A stretch of DNA of 64,000 nt from Abditibacteriaceae bacterium (GTDB lineage: Bacteria > Armatimonadota > Abditibacteriia > Abditibacteriales > Abditibacteriaceae): NCBI GenBank assembly GCA_019239895.1, contig JAFAZH010000052.1:124001-188000 (forward strand), written 5' to 3'. Shown here piece after piece: positions 33,997 through 43,388 of the stretch (positions within the stretch are counted from its first letter, which is position 1; each line of letters begins with the position of its first letter). The notes beneath the pieces are model-generated. The model searched no databases. It saw only the letters and a program-made list of their open reading frames with translations, and was not told where the DNA came from. The position numbers were made by a program, and so were the translations under genes.

Positions 33997-34848
33997 TTAT
34001 CTGCCTTCGACTGTAATGATTTTCCCTTTGCCATTCTTTATGTCGAACGCGGTAGGGTTACTGGCAATGCACTGGGTGAGGTAGTGACTAACACCGCCAT
34101 AGCCGCATAAGAACTCGTATTCTCCGTCTGGTAAATCAAAAGTTAGTTTGGTTTGCCGGGTCTGTTGCGGTTGTAACATAAAATGTTCTGGCAAGGTTTG
34201 GCCTTTGTCCATGCTCCAATACGGTCGTCCATTTTCATCGTCAGCACTTTGCCGAACTGCCCCACGGCCCGGCATTTCGACCCGCTGGCCTTTAAGCCAC
34301 CCCCACTGCGGCGAGTCATTCCAGAAAGTCTGGTCTGTACATAAAGCAAATGATGGCCCATCAGATGAGCTAAATCTGGCAAACTTGCTGACTCGTTGCG
34401 TTAATAATGTTGGCGCAAGATCGTGGCTGTTAATCTCCAGTTCTTGTTGGCCTGTATTAACTATCTCAATGATAACACTTGGCTTTTCTCCATTCTTGAA
34501 AGCCGGAATTGTCTTGAGTTTCAGTCCTGGCTTATTCAGCCAATCTGGATTTGCAGGAGCCGACCCCATATAGACAAACTTACGGATCAGGGCGTCGCCG
34601 GGATTACGGGGCTGAAGTACGTCGGTGGCGTTTATTTGTATTGCCTGATTGCTATACGGGCGAAGTTGGCTTTTAACCTGCTCGGCAATATACATGAGAA
34701 AAACGCCATTGTATAAAGTGCAGCCATCCCATCTATCGAACACAACCACTCCATAATACGTGCCTGGGCCTAACAGACCACCATAGCTAACGCTTGAATT
34801 TAGAACTATTAAAAGGAAGAGGGAGAAAACTTTGTTAAACAGTTTCAT
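33997..34848 (-). CDS. Secreted protein of unknown function
   Basis: The 283-residue product has a signal peptide (residues 1-24, VFSLFLLIVLNSSVSYGG). The mature part has no motif I recognise. A beta-rich segment about the middle (KPSVIIEIVNTGQQELEINS) looks like an immunoglobulin-like strand pattern, and five cysteines are present in the ORF. The start at 34848 is chosen because AAAGGA lies six bases upstream; the ATG six bases earlier would leave no spacing. It lies between argS and murQ on the same strand, with gaps of about 30 bases, so it may be cotranscribed. Confidence 0.65.
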   Translation of the reverse strand: MKLFNKVFSLFLLIVLNSSVSYGGLLGPGTYYGVVVFDRWDGCTLYNGVFLMYIAEQVKSQLRPYSNQAIQINATDVLQPRNPGDALIRKFVYMGSAPANPDWLNKPGLKLKTIPAFKNGEKPSVIIEIVNTGQQELEINSHDLAPTLLTQRVSKFARFSSSDGPSFALCTDQTFWNDSPQWGWLKGQRVEMPGRGAVRQSADDENGRPYWSMDKGQTLPEHFMLQPQQTRQTKLTFDLPDGEYEFLCGYGGVSHYLTQCIASNPTAFDIKNGKGKIITVEGR

Positions 34849-34880
34849 AGTCATTCCTTTCGTATGCTACACAAGAAGCA

Positions 34881-36632
34881 CTACATCTTCTCGATAGTTT
34901 CAATGCCCAGCAGGTTTAAGCCTTGCTTTAATACATTAGCAGTGAGTTCACATAAAGCCAACCGTGAAGAGCGTAATGGTTCTTCACTTTTGACCACCGG
35001 GCAAGCATCGTAAAAGGCCGTGAACTTTTGCGCTAATTCAAAGAGATAATCGGTAATGGCATTGAGCCGGTAATCGGACAAAGCTGTTTCAATAGCCAAT
35101 GGAAACCGCAAGATAAATTTTGCCAGTTCTAATTCAGCCGGTTGCTCCAAATGCAGCGTTTCTAATTGTTGCACATCAGCCGCTATGCCTTCGGCTTGGG
35201 CACGGCGGAAGATGGAACGAATCCGCACATAAGCATATTCCAGATAAACGGCACTATTACCGGATAAGGCCAGAGATTTATCCCACGAAAAGATATAATC
35301 GGATGTGCGACTGGGTGCCAGGTCTGCATACTTGAGTGCTCCCAGGCCAATCACTCGCGCAATTTCCTGTTGCTTCTGAGCTTCTAAATCTGGATTCTTT
35401 TGACGCACGATCTCTAACGCACGTCGCTCCGCTTCTGCCATTAGGTCTTTCAGCTTAATAGCTTCTCCACTGCGCGAGCGAATGGGCTTGCCGTCATCGC
35501 CTAAAATAGTACCAAAGGTAATATGTCGCAATATTACATCTTTAAAACCCCAACGATGCGTAACGTTAAACAACTCTTGAAAGTGCAGGCTTTGACGAGC
35601 ATCAACCACATAAATAATTTCATCAGGCTGCCATCGTTCCATACGATACTGCACGGTGGCTAAATCCGTTGTACTGTAAAGCGACGCGCCATCCTTCTTT
35701 TGAATAACCATGATCTTGTCACCAAGGTTCGCAGGTTCTTCAAAGCGGATAATGATGGCTCCTTCACTCTCGGTTGCGATACCGCGTTGGAGCAAGTCTT
35801 GCACAACTCCGGCTAATCTATCGTTATAGAAGCTTTCTCCTAAAGTCTCGTCACAATGGATGTCAAGCAAATCATAGATACGGTCGAACTCCACCTGGGA
35901 TACGGCCCGGAGATGTTGCCAGATAGCCCGATTCTCAGGATCGCCTGCTTGCAGCTTGGCCGTTTCAAGGCGGGCCTCTTCTTGAATCTCTTTGTTCTGT
36001 TTTGATTCAGCCTCGACCAAGCGATAGAGCCGATCCATTTCATCTAAGGGGTCTCGCTGAAAGTTGGCTTCATCGCGATATTTCTTCCACCCAATGATAA
36101 CTTTGCCGAAGCCGGTGCCCCAATCGCCGATGTGGTTGTCACTAATGACTGTATGCCCGGCGAAACGCAATAGCCTGGCAATGGCATCCCCAATAAACGT
36201 GGTGCGAATGTGGCCAATGTGCAACGACTTCGCAACATTGGGCGAAGGATAATCTACGATAACAGTCCGCTTATGATCCGTCTGTGGCACCCCAACGCGT
36301 GGGTCAGCTAAAGCTTGTGCCGCCATGCGCTGGATGAACTCACGTTTCAAGCGAAAGTTGATAAAACCAGGGCCAGCGATTTCTGGTGGCTCGCTGATGC
36401 CTGCGACATCAAGTTGAGCTACTATATTTTGTGCGAGCGCACGAGGATTGGTACGCTGCGCCTTAGCTAATGGCAATGCCCCATTGAACTGATAATCGCC
36501 AAATTGCGGATTGGCACACGGCACCACTTGCAGCACATCCGCTGCTACTTCCGATGAGGCACCTGCTAAAACGCTTTGTAAAGCGGTATTAACTTTTTCT
36601 TGTAATTGCTGTTGAACCGTTTGCATCATCAT
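34881..36632 (-). CDS. argS: Arginine-tRNA ligase
   Basis: The 583-residue class I synthetase charges tRNA-Arg. The HIGH motif is in SPNVAKSLHIGHIRTTFIGD. The KMSKS region is degenerate, as in many ArgRS (GDDGKPIRSRSGEAIKLKDL). The N-terminal Add-1 domain and the C-terminal DALR anticodon-binding domain (SGNSAVYLEYAYVRIRSIFR onward) are complete. Three consecutive ATG codons begin the gene; the first is used here. A heptad-unit repeat lies immediately upstream, between glmM and argS. Confidence 0.95.
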   Translation of the reverse strand: MMMQTVQQQLQEKVNTALQSVLAGASSEVAADVLQVVPCANPQFGDYQFNGALPLAKAQRTNPRALAQNIVAQLDVAGISEPPEIAGPGFINFRLKREFIQRMAAQALADPRVGVPQTDHKRTVIVDYPSPNVAKSLHIGHIRTTFIGDAIARLLRFAGHTVISDNHIGDWGTGFGKVIIGWKKYRDEANFQRDPLDEMDRLYRLVEAESKQNKEIQEEARLETAKLQAGDPENRAIWQHLRAVSQVEFDRIYDLLDIHCDETLGESFYNDRLAGVVQDLLQRGIATESEGAIIIRFEEPANLGDKIMVIQKKDGASLYSTTDLATVQYRMERWQPDEIIYVVDARQSLHFQELFNVTHRWGFKDVILRHITFGTILGDDGKPIRSRSGEAIKLKDLMAEAERRALEIVRQKNPDLEAQKQQEIARVIGLGALKYADLAPSRTSDYIFSWDKSLALSGNSAVYLEYAYVRIRSIFRRAQAEGIAADVQQLETLHLEQPAELELAKFILRFPLAIETALSDYRLNAITDYLFELAQKFTAFYDACPVVKSEEPLRSSRLALCELTANVLKQGLNLLGIETIEKM

Positions 36633-36706
36633 AATTTTGAGTTTTGAATGTTGAATTATGAGTTAGCTTACCTCCATTCAACACTCAAAACTCAGAACTC
36701 AAAATT
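36633..36706. repeat. Heptad-unit inverted repeat between glmM-like gene and argS
   Basis: The left arm (from 36633) reads TTTTGAG, TTTTGAA, TGTTGAA, TTATGAG. The right arm, reverse complemented, reads TTTTGAG, TTCTGAG, TTTTGAG, TGTTGAA. The outermost 11 bases (AATTTTGAGTT) pair perfectly and about 24 of 33 overall. It fills most of the gap and touches the argS start codon. Confidence 0.8.
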
Positions 36707-36715
36707 GTCGTTAAA

Positions 36716-38119
36716 TTACCACGCCTGGGCAAAGGAGGCGATTTCATCGCGCATGGTTTTTTCAATGCGCTTGGCTTCAGTCTCCGTTTTGGCCTCGCAG
36801 ATCACGCGCACAAAAGGCTCGGTGCCCGAAGGTCGGATATGTGCCCAACTGGTAGTTTCGCCTTCGCGGGGCCACTCGAATTTCATGCCGTCGCGCTCGT
36901 CTATGCGGGCCGTCTTTTCTTTCGATTTAAGCCATGTCAGCAGCGTGCCCATCTTTTCCTTGGGGAAGTCCACCGTGCTCTTAATAATATGATAGTGTGG
37001 TAGTGAACGAGCAAGCTCCGCCGAAGTCTGGCCACTCGTCGCCAAAAATTCGAGGGTCAGGGCTAAGGCCGCTATGCCATCACGCCCATACTGAATATCG
37101 GGGATGATAACACCGCCATTGCCTTCGCCACCAATCACCGCGCCCACTTCTTTCATGCGCGAGCTAACGTTGATGTCACCCACCGGGGCACGATGCACCT
37201 GGCAGTCATATTGATGAGCGACCGTTTCCACTGCCATTGTGGTGCTGAGATTCGTCACCACCGGGCCTTGCTTGCGATTCTTGAGCACATGCGCCACGGC
37301 CCACACCAGGGAATAATCTTCACCGATAGGCTCCCCCTGATTTGTCACCATAGCGACCCGATCCGCATCGGCATCGTGCGCAAAGCCAATGTCCGCGCCG
37401 TGTTCCCACACCGCATCGCTCAGTTGCACGAGGTTCTCATTCAGCGGCTCCGGGTTGTGGGGAAAGATGCCAGAGAGGTCGCAATTAATCTTCGCCACCG
37501 AGCAGCCGAGGGCATCCAGCACAAGCGGCGAAATGGCGCTGCCCGCACCACAGCAGCCATCGAGCACCACATGAAAATGCTTCGACTTAATCAGGTCTAC
37601 ATTGACAAAACCTAAAATGCGATCCACATGGCGTTGCGTGGCCTCGTTATCCATTTCGACTGTGCCCATTTGATCCCAGTTGCCATAAGCAAAGTTCTTG
37701 GCGTTGTAAATGTCAATCACCTGGGTGCCCATTGCTTTATCGAGGTACATGCCGTTGGGCTGGAAGAACTTGAGGGCATTCCACTCCACCGGGTTATGCG
37801 AGGCGGTGATGCAAATCGCGCCATCAGCCTGGTGATAGGGAATCGCTAATTGTAGTGTGGGCGTGGCCACAATACCCAGATCAATAACGCGACAGCCGCT
37901 GCCGATAAGTCCTGCTAAAACCGCGTGCCGCATCATTTCTCCCGATGGGCGGGTGTCACGAGCTAAAAGCACAACGGGTTTAGCAATATCTTTACTTTTG
38001 AGCCAGGCTGCGTAAGCCTGCACAAAATCTAAAGCGTTGCCGGGCGAGAGCGCCGAACCAATAATGCCCCGAATACCCGACACGCTAATCATTAAAGCGG
38101 ATGCATGGGATTGACTCAC
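36716..38119 (-). CDS. glmM: Phosphoglucosamine/phosphohexose mutase (GlmM-like)
   Basis: The 467-residue enzyme belongs to the alpha-D-phosphohexomutase family. Phosphoserine Ser107 is in CITASHNP, the metal loop DADADR in GFAHDADADRVAM, the sugar loop GGEGNGGVI, and the phosphate loop RPSGTEPFVRV. The SGIRGIIG start and the EGNGG loop favour phosphoglucosamine mutase, which makes GlcN-1-phosphate for UDP-GlcNAc, but phosphoglucomutase or phosphomannomutase activity is possible. Complete and of normal length. Confidence 0.85.
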   Translation of the reverse strand: MSQSHASALMISVSGIRGIIGSALSPGNALDFVQAYAAWLKSKDIAKPVVLLARDTRPSGEMMRHAVLAGLIGSGCRVIDLGIVATPTLQLAIPYHQADGAICITASHNPVEWNALKFFQPNGMYLDKAMGTQVIDIYNAKNFAYGNWDQMGTVEMDNEATQRHVDRILGFVNVDLIKSKHFHVVLDGCCGAGSAISPLVLDALGCSVAKINCDLSGIFPHNPEPLNENLVQLSDAVWEHGADIGFAHDADADRVAMVTNQGEPIGEDYSLVWAVAHVLKNRKQGPVVTNLSTTMAVETVAHQYDCQVHRAPVGDINVSSRMKEVGAVIGGEGNGGVIIPDIQYGRDGIAALALTLEFLATSGQTSAELARSLPHYHIIKSTVDFPKEKMGTLLTWLKSKEKTARIDERDGMKFEWPREGETTSWAHIRPSGTEPFVRVICEAKTETEAKRIEKTMRDEIASFAQAW

Positions 38120-38340
38120 AATAATTTCTCCAAATGAACCATCACAGTTTAACTCAGTCTGTAATTACCTGTTTTCTCTTAGTGTTCCGTCTCACGCGCC
38201 CTGGCACAAGGGAGAACTCTTTATCACTGAAATTTTTGAACAATAACCCTATCCTGCCGTCATAGTAATTACACAAGCAGTAACAGATAGTGTTCTGTTG
38301 CTGTGAAGCAATTTTAACAAGTGAACGGGGTTGGAGAACC

Positions 38341-39033
38341 ATGAGAAAAATCACAAAGCACACCGCCTTTCTGAAGCCTTTCGCTACTCTTGCTGCCATG
38401 AGCGCCGTCACCGTTGCCCCACTCATCGGAGGCAGCCAGGTGGCGCAAGCCGACCCGCCAAATCATGCTCCGGCCTACGGTTGGCGTGGGGATAACAATG
38501 ACGATTATGATTACCGCAATGGAGATGACCGCGACCGCGATTATCCCTATAATGGCGGAGATGGTCGAGGCAACTCTGATCGAGATGGTTATGTTTATGG
38601 CGAGCGCAGCACTTTGCGTGGTACTGTCACCCGCGATCTCAAAGGCGATTACTTCGAGTTACGCGCCGATAATGGTCAAGTCTTCCGCGTCTTAGCCCGC
38701 AATGGTGAGCCGACTCGCTTAACGGCTAATGATCGAGTGCAACTATCTGGTTACTTCGACAACAATCTCTTTGTGGCCGATAACATCAACTTTCTGCGCG
38801 ATTATGGTAACAATGGCAACTGGAATAATGGCTTGAGCCGGAAGGTCAACTTCCCCGGACGCGTTGTTGCTATCCGTTCTTACACCCGCTTGGTGGTGCG
38901 GGGTGATAACGGGCATGACTATGATGTCGAGATCAGCAAGGGCCTGAGTTCATCTATTCGCGTTGGTGACCGTGTGCGAGTTGCTGGTCGTGGCGAGGGT
39001 AACTGGGTGCAGGCTAACAGCGTGAAACGATAA
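38341..39033 (+). CDS. Secreted protein with two OB-fold-like repeats
   Basis: The 230-residue product has a signal peptide (residues 1-37, ending AQA), an Asp/Gly/Tyr/Arg-rich linker (about 38-88) and two similar beta domains. The first (about 90-150) reads LRGTVTRDLKGDYFELRADN and ends VADNINFL. The second (about 165-230) reads FPGRVVAIRSYTRLVVRGDN and ends VQANSVKR. Both have the order of small OB-like folds that bind ligands or nucleic acids; function unknown. GGAG lies upstream of the ATG, and a strong terminator follows. Confidence 0.7.
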   Translation: MRKITKHTAFLKPFATLAAMSAVTVAPLIGGSQVAQADPPNHAPAYGWRGDNNDDYDYRNGDDRDRDYPYNGGDGRGNSDRDGYVYGERSTLRGTVTRDLKGDYFELRADNGQVFRVLARNGEPTRLTANDRVQLSGYFDNNLFVADNINFLRDYGNNGNWNNGLSRKVNFPGRVVAIRSYTRLVVRGDNGHDYDVEISKGLSSSIRVGDRVRVAGRGEGNWVQANSVKR

Positions 39034-39071
39034 GCTTAACTTTTTGTTTAGACAACTACATCCTCCCACGG

Positions 39072-39111
39072 GGCAGGTCGCTGCATAATGCAGCGACCTG
39101 CCTTTTGTTTT
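39072..39111 (+). terminator. Rho-independent terminator
   Basis: A perfect 14-bp stem (39072-39085 with 39089-39102), loop TAA, followed by TTTTGTTTT. It ends the secreted OB-like gene and faces the converging antiporter gene. Confidence 0.88.
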
Positions 39112-39124
39112 GCTATTGTTTTGC

Positions 39125-40672
39125 CTACGTTAGCTCAACCAACTCGGTATCAATGTGGGCCGCAATATCCTGCCAATCCTCAGCTTCCAGCCAGCCTCGA
39201 CGCTCGCTCTCCTGGAATGCGCTTTTAGCTGCCAGCAATGCGGCGCGACGGGCTTTACTCGCCTGTTCCTCTTGGAGCACATCATGCTGTGGGTAGAGCG
39301 TTTGCATCGTTTCCTGTAATTGGTTAAGACGCTCCTGATAGTGCCGCAGCAGCGACTCGACGGTGGTGTTAGGGTAGCTATCTTGCTCCTTTAATTTGTC
39401 TAATTCTGCTATGGCCGCTTCGCAAGCCACAATTTCCCCAGCTAATCGGCGCTGCTCATCAGACACTTTATTTGCGGTCTGGGCCAGTCCTAATTGTCTC
39501 AATAACGCGCCAACAGTCAACCCTTGCAACAGTAAGGAAGCCAACACTACCCCGAAGGTGCAAGCCACCAGAATATCTCGATAGGGAAAGTTCTGATCTA
39601 AGCCCAGCACCAAAGCCATCGAAAGCGCCCCGCGCAAGCCACCCCACACCATAATGTGCTGCCAGGATAGGGGAATCTCACGACCCGGTTCTGTATTCAT
39701 TCGATTGACCAGCCAGGACAGTGGATAAATGGCAGTCCGCCCCACTAAGACAATAATAATGGCTAAGAGAACCGCGCCAATTTTATCCGCCCATTGCACA
39801 TACGAAACTTCAATGCCAATCAGCAAAAAAACAATGGAATTAACTACGAAGGAGGCGTATTCCCAGAAACTGCGCACGGCTAACCGTGTCCCCGGTGACA
39901 TCGAATTTGGCATCCCGTAATTGCCAACGACCAGCCCGGCAGCCACCACCGCAATCACACCGGAGACATGCAGTGCTTCAGCCCCCAAATAAGCTCCGAA
40001 TGCGACAACTGAGGTCAGAGTAATTTCCAGGAGGTGATCGTCCAGTGCGCAATGCACTCGTGAAGCGATCATGCCAATAGTAACCCCTAAGAGTGCGCCG
40101 CCAATCACCAGTTGGCAGAACTGGAGAATACTTCCCACAGGCGAAATGCCCTGCCCCATTCCCAGGGCCAGCATCACTGTAAAGAGAACGACTGCGACAC
40201 CATCATTAAAGAGACTTTCTGCTTCTACCAGCAGAGTTAAACGCCTGCCTGCTCCCAGACGCTTAAAAATAGCGATAACCGAGATGGGGTCGGTCGCAGA
40301 AATGAGCGCACCGAAGAGCAGCCCCGTCGTCAAAGGCCAGTGCAGTAATCCGGCGGCCAGACTCCCCGCAATGAAAGTGGACAGAATTGTGCCGCCAAAA
40401 GTGTAGACAGTGATGGCTTTCCAGTTTCGCCGGAGGTGAACCAGCGGCAGTTGAATGGCCGACTCAAAGAGGAGCGGCGGCAGGAAGACGGAAAAAAGCA
40501 ACTTCGGGTCGAGGTGGGTGTGTGGCAGCAGATGGGGGATGCCTACAATGAGGCCCGTCATCACAAGGGCTAATGCATAGGGAACTTGAACGCGACGCGC
40601 CACCAGCGCCACTAAAAAGGCGATCAGTATGAGCCAGAAATATTGTGTTGAAGTTAAAGCGTCATGACTCAT
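39125..40672 (-). CDS. Na+/H+ antiporter, CPA1 family
   Basis: The 515-residue protein has about twelve membrane helices (residues 10-400) and a cytoplasmic coiled-coil tail (about 405-515). ALISATDPISVIAIF and EAESLFNDGVAVVLF contain the ion-binding Asp residues of CPA1 antiporters (ATDP and ND motifs). It exchanges cytoplasmic Na+ (or K+) for H+ across the inner membrane, tied to pH and salt balance. It is monocistronic. The possible Na+-type ATP synthase encoded at 5-14 kb makes sodium handling relevant. Confidence 0.88.
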   Translation of the reverse strand: MSHDALTSTQYFWLILIAFLVALVARRVQVPYALALVMTGLIVGIPHLLPHTHLDPKLLFSVFLPPLLFESAIQLPLVHLRRNWKAITVYTFGGTILSTFIAGSLAAGLLHWPLTTGLLFGALISATDPISVIAIFKRLGAGRRLTLLVEAESLFNDGVAVVLFTVMLALGMGQGISPVGSILQFCQLVIGGALLGVTIGMIASRVHCALDDHLLEITLTSVVAFGAYLGAEALHVSGVIAVVAAGLVVGNYGMPNSMSPGTRLAVRSFWEYASFVVNSIVFLLIGIEVSYVQWADKIGAVLLAIIIVLVGRTAIYPLSWLVNRMNTEPGREIPLSWQHIMVWGGLRGALSMALVLGLDQNFPYRDILVACTFGVVLASLLLQGLTVGALLRQLGLAQTANKVSDEQRRLAGEIVACEAAIAELDKLKEQDSYPNTTVESLLRHYQERLNQLQETMQTLYPQHDVLQEEQASKARRAALLAAKSAFQESERRGWLEAEDWQDIAAHIDTELVELT

Positions 40673-40793
40673 GATTGTCAGTTGCAGTTACTCAAATTCT
40701 TTTACTCATCAGATCATCGGTTTGTTGTAATATCTCTTTAAATTTTAACCAGGATCATCTACAGTAGGAGCAGCAACAACCGGGATATAAATA

Positions 40794-40828
40794 GCAGAAG
40801 GCTCCCTTCATTGAAGGGAGCCTTCTGC
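40794..40828. terminator. Palindromic terminator after the GlsB-like gene
   Basis: GCAGAAGGCTCCCTTCA and its complement lie on either side of one central T, giving a stem of about 15 bp with a small loop. It lies 22 bases past the stop of the minus-strand GlsB-like gene; the run after it is T-rich only in part (GCTATTTATA). Confidence 0.7.
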
Positions 40829-40849
40829 TCAAGTTAAATTTAAAGTGGT

Positions 40850-41113
40850 TTACCGAACTACTGGACGGGGGCCAGCGATTGCTTTGTAAACGCCAATGAC
40901 GATGCAAGCGCCAATCACGCCAAACAGCAGTTGAGTAAATCCAAAACCCGCTCCGCGTGCTGCGAAACCCAGCATGTTGGCTATAAAGCCACCAACGAAT
41001 GCGCCCAGTAAACCTGCTACAATGTTCGCAATTGCACCCATCTGCGCATCGGTCTTCATGATCATGGAAGCGATCCAACCAATGAACGCTCCAGCCAGAA
41101 TTGTGATAATCAT
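40850..41113 (-). CDS. GlsB/YeaQ/YmgE family stress membrane protein
   Basis: The 87-residue protein has three hydrophobic helices and the family pattern FIGWIASMIMKTDAQMGAIA, NIVAGLLGAFVGGFIANMLG, and GACIVIGVYKAIAG. Members, formerly called transglycosylase-associated proteins, are induced by stress in several bacteria, with no defined activity. AGGAG lies 11 bases upstream of the ATG. It is monocistronic between two terminators or gaps. Confidence 0.9.
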   Translation of the reverse strand: MIITILAGAFIGWIASMIMKTDAQMGAIANIVAGLLGAFVGGFIANMLGFAARGAGFGFTQLLFGVIGACIVIGVYKAIAGPRPVVR

Positions 41114-41281
41114 TGTCAGTCACTCTCCTAAAAATTTAGGCGTCCCTTTTGATAAGAGATCGTCATGGTACAGGTATCGCAACTTGCGTGCCAATCGAGA
41201 GTTGGCACAGCATTTGAGCTATGAAGTGCGGGTAGATGTGAACTCGAATTCCATCTGAGTTTAGAGAAGGACAGTAAGAAA

Positions 41282-42664
41282 ATGAGACCTAATGGTTCCA
41301 GCCGGACACCTTTCGATAACGACCTTGTAACCGATCCCGGAGCGCCGAAAGACACTCAACCTTTGCCAGCACAATCAGGACCAAGCGCACAACCGCTACG
41401 TCCCAGCCGTTTGCTGCCACCCCAACCAGGAAATACGCCCACACCAATGGCTGGAGCGACTCATAATGCGCCTGGCTCGCTCCCTAACATTGGGTCAGTC
41501 CCTCCGAACGTGCCGACAGGCGTGCCTAATGACACCTCGCGGTTATCTCTTAAGCGCACTCCACTTAGCACCATCATTGGATTTTCAATGGCGGGAGGAG
41601 CCTTGGCGGTACTTCTCATCTCCGCGTTCATCAGTCGCGCTGTGCATCGCACTTTAACCGTTGCCGATCATCCAGCAAATGGAGCCAATCCGAGTACTGT
41701 CACCATGCCCCCCTCAAATCCGGCCCCAATTCCGGCAACCGGTGCGACGAACCCACAGGGAACAGATACAACAGATACAAGTGTGGCGATGCCGGATAAC
41801 CGAGCGTCTGCTACGAGTGATAATGACACAGCGCCCACGGTGACAACAAAGGTTAAGAAATCTGCCCACACTCACAAAAACGTTAGTCCATCTCAAAGCA
41901 CACCCAGTGACCAGGCATTGGATGACACTTCACCGACAATTCAAGGTCAAGACAGGAGTGCAGCGTCAACTGATGCATCAGAGGATGCGCAAGATAACGC
42001 GAGCAGCGATACTGCCGCCAAGCCACGCATGGCTGCCGCGCCCCGGAATGATGATACCAACGATAACGATAGTGGCGCTGGGGACAGTCCAACTTCGGCA
42101 TCAGAACGCTTTGTGCATAGCGGCACTGGATATGCCGTGACCCCGCCGCCCGGCTTTAAATTGGTCAAAAAGGGGCAGCGTACCATTTGGAGCGGGCCTG
42201 ATGGCACAACTTTCCTGGTCGAAACTACGAACCGGCCAGGCCGCAGTCCCTTCGGTGATTGGCTGCGGCTTGATGCATCGCTGCGTAAGAAGTATGGGCT
42301 GCGTTACACCTCACGCGGCATTGAGCAAACGACTGTGGCAGGGCATCCGGCGGCGGTCTGGGATTTCGACTTGGTGACCGATAAAGGTACAGTGCGCAAA
42401 GTGGACATCGGTATTCATGCCAACGGTAAGGGCTATGCTCTGCTCGGTTCAGCACCTGCTGCCCAGTTTGACCAACTGCGCCCACAATTGGATCAAGCTA
42501 TCAAATCGTTTGAAATAACCCAGCCGAGCGGTTCCACCCGTCGGCACCGGCATCGTCACGATGAGAGCAGCGATGAGAACCAGAGCAGTGACGGCGCTGA
42601 TACAAATAGCAGCGAAAAGAGTAATTCATCCGCGGAAGACATGAGACCTGATATTGGTTACTAA
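41282..42664 (+). CDS. Membrane-anchored protein with long Thr/Ser/Asp-rich linker and C-terminal PsbP/MOG1-like domain
   Basis: The 460-residue protein starts with about 95 Pro-rich cytoplasmic residues, then one membrane helix (about 98-120, IIGFSMAGGALAVLLISAFI). A disordered linker rich in Thr, Ser, Asn, Pro and Asp follows (about 125-275). The folded C-terminal domain (about 278-415) starts FVHSGTGYAVTPPPGFKLVK and includes VAGHPAAVWDFDL, resembling domains attached to the outside of some bacterial serine/threonine kinases and PsbP-like folds. The tail is again polar. It could be a sensor or cell-surface tether; no function is established. A clear terminator follows. Confidence 0.7.
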   Translation: MRPNGSSRTPFDNDLVTDPGAPKDTQPLPAQSGPSAQPLRPSRLLPPQPGNTPTPMAGATHNAPGSLPNIGSVPPNVPTGVPNDTSRLSLKRTPLSTIIGFSMAGGALAVLLISAFISRAVHRTLTVADHPANGANPSTVTMPPSNPAPIPATGATNPQGTDTTDTSVAMPDNRASATSDNDTAPTVTTKVKKSAHTHKNVSPSQSTPSDQALDDTSPTIQGQDRSAASTDASEDAQDNASSDTAAKPRMAAAPRNDDTNDNDSGAGDSPTSASERFVHSGTGYAVTPPPGFKLVKKGQRTIWSGPDGTTFLVETTNRPGRSPFGDWLRLDASLRKKYGLRYTSRGIEQTTVAGHPAAVWDFDLVTDKGTVRKVDIGIHANGKGYALLGSAPAAQFDQLRPQLDQAIKSFEITQPSGSTRRHRHRHDESSDENQSSDGADTNSSEKSNSSAEDMRPDIGY

Positions 42665-42678
42665 TCGGGCTAAGAATA

Positions 42679-42717
42679 ATGCACCCATCGCTCATACGAT
42701 GGGTGCATTTCTATTTA
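42679..42717 (+). terminator. Rho-independent terminator
   Basis: ATGCACCCATCG (42679-42690) pairs perfectly with its complement (42697-42708), loop CTCATA, followed by TTCTATTT. It ends the 41282 gene. Confidence 0.88.
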
Positions 42718-42864
42718 ACTGTAGGCCATATGGCTTAATGGAAAACACAGGGCATGATACAATGTCTGGTGCTACTAACATTACCATTTTTACGCTAAAG
42801 GAATCACTATGCCAAACACGCTGCAGAGTTCTTAGCTACCTCGACTGAAAAAGCCGCCGCCGAT

Positions 42865-43272
42865 TTGATAACGGCTCTACTCCGCTTGCCCGAAGACAAA
42901 AGAAATTGGAGTCCAGAGACGACATCCCGCACCGCCCAGGACATGGTCGCCGAATGCGCCATTCTTAATGGAAGCACCGCAGATGTTATAACAAATCGAA
43001 CCTTTCCGGCTGATTTTGACTTCGCTGACTACGGACGCCAGAAAGCGGTGCTGGCGCAGCATGGGGACGCGGTGCAATCGCTTTTGCAAGAGAATACGGC
43101 CCGCGCCATCGCCGCGATACGCGCCGTGCCGGATGAAGATTTACAGGTTGAAGTGCAGATGCCCTGGGGGCCGATGGCTCTGGCGCAGATTATCTCCTAT
43201 CCCTACTGGAATATGTCTTACCACGAGGGCCAGATTAACTATGTGGCGTCTATGCTGGGTTGTTTGGAGTGA
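42865..43272 (+). CDS. DinB-like protein with disrupted start
   Basis: The product resembles DinB/DUF664-type four-helix proteins, which bind a metal through three His; HEGQINYVASML near the C terminus is the typical last helix. The only in-frame start is TTG at 42865, but the family-like sequence extends upstream to about 42811 (AKHAAEFLATSTEKAAADLI). An ATG at 42809 with AAAGGA six bases before it is in the wrong frame by one base: adding a G (ATGGCC) would restore it. I read this as a normal gene whose second codon has lost one base, by mutation or sequencing error. If so, the intact form is about 155 residues. It is probably cytoplasmic. Confidence 0.65.
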   Translation: MITALLRLPEDKRNWSPETTSRTAQDMVAECAILNGSTADVITNRTFPADFDFADYGRQKAVLAQHGDAVQSLLQENTARAIAAIRAVPDEDLQVEVQMPWGPMALAQIISYPYWNMSYHEGQINYVASMLGCLE

Positions 43273-43388
43273 ACAGAATCCAGCCAGCGTGGACACTATC
43301 GGTATTGCGCCAGCAGCTTTAATTGGTTAAACCTGATGCGTTCCACCTGGCGTTTGAGAAATTAATAAATAACCAAGGATGAGTGCGG

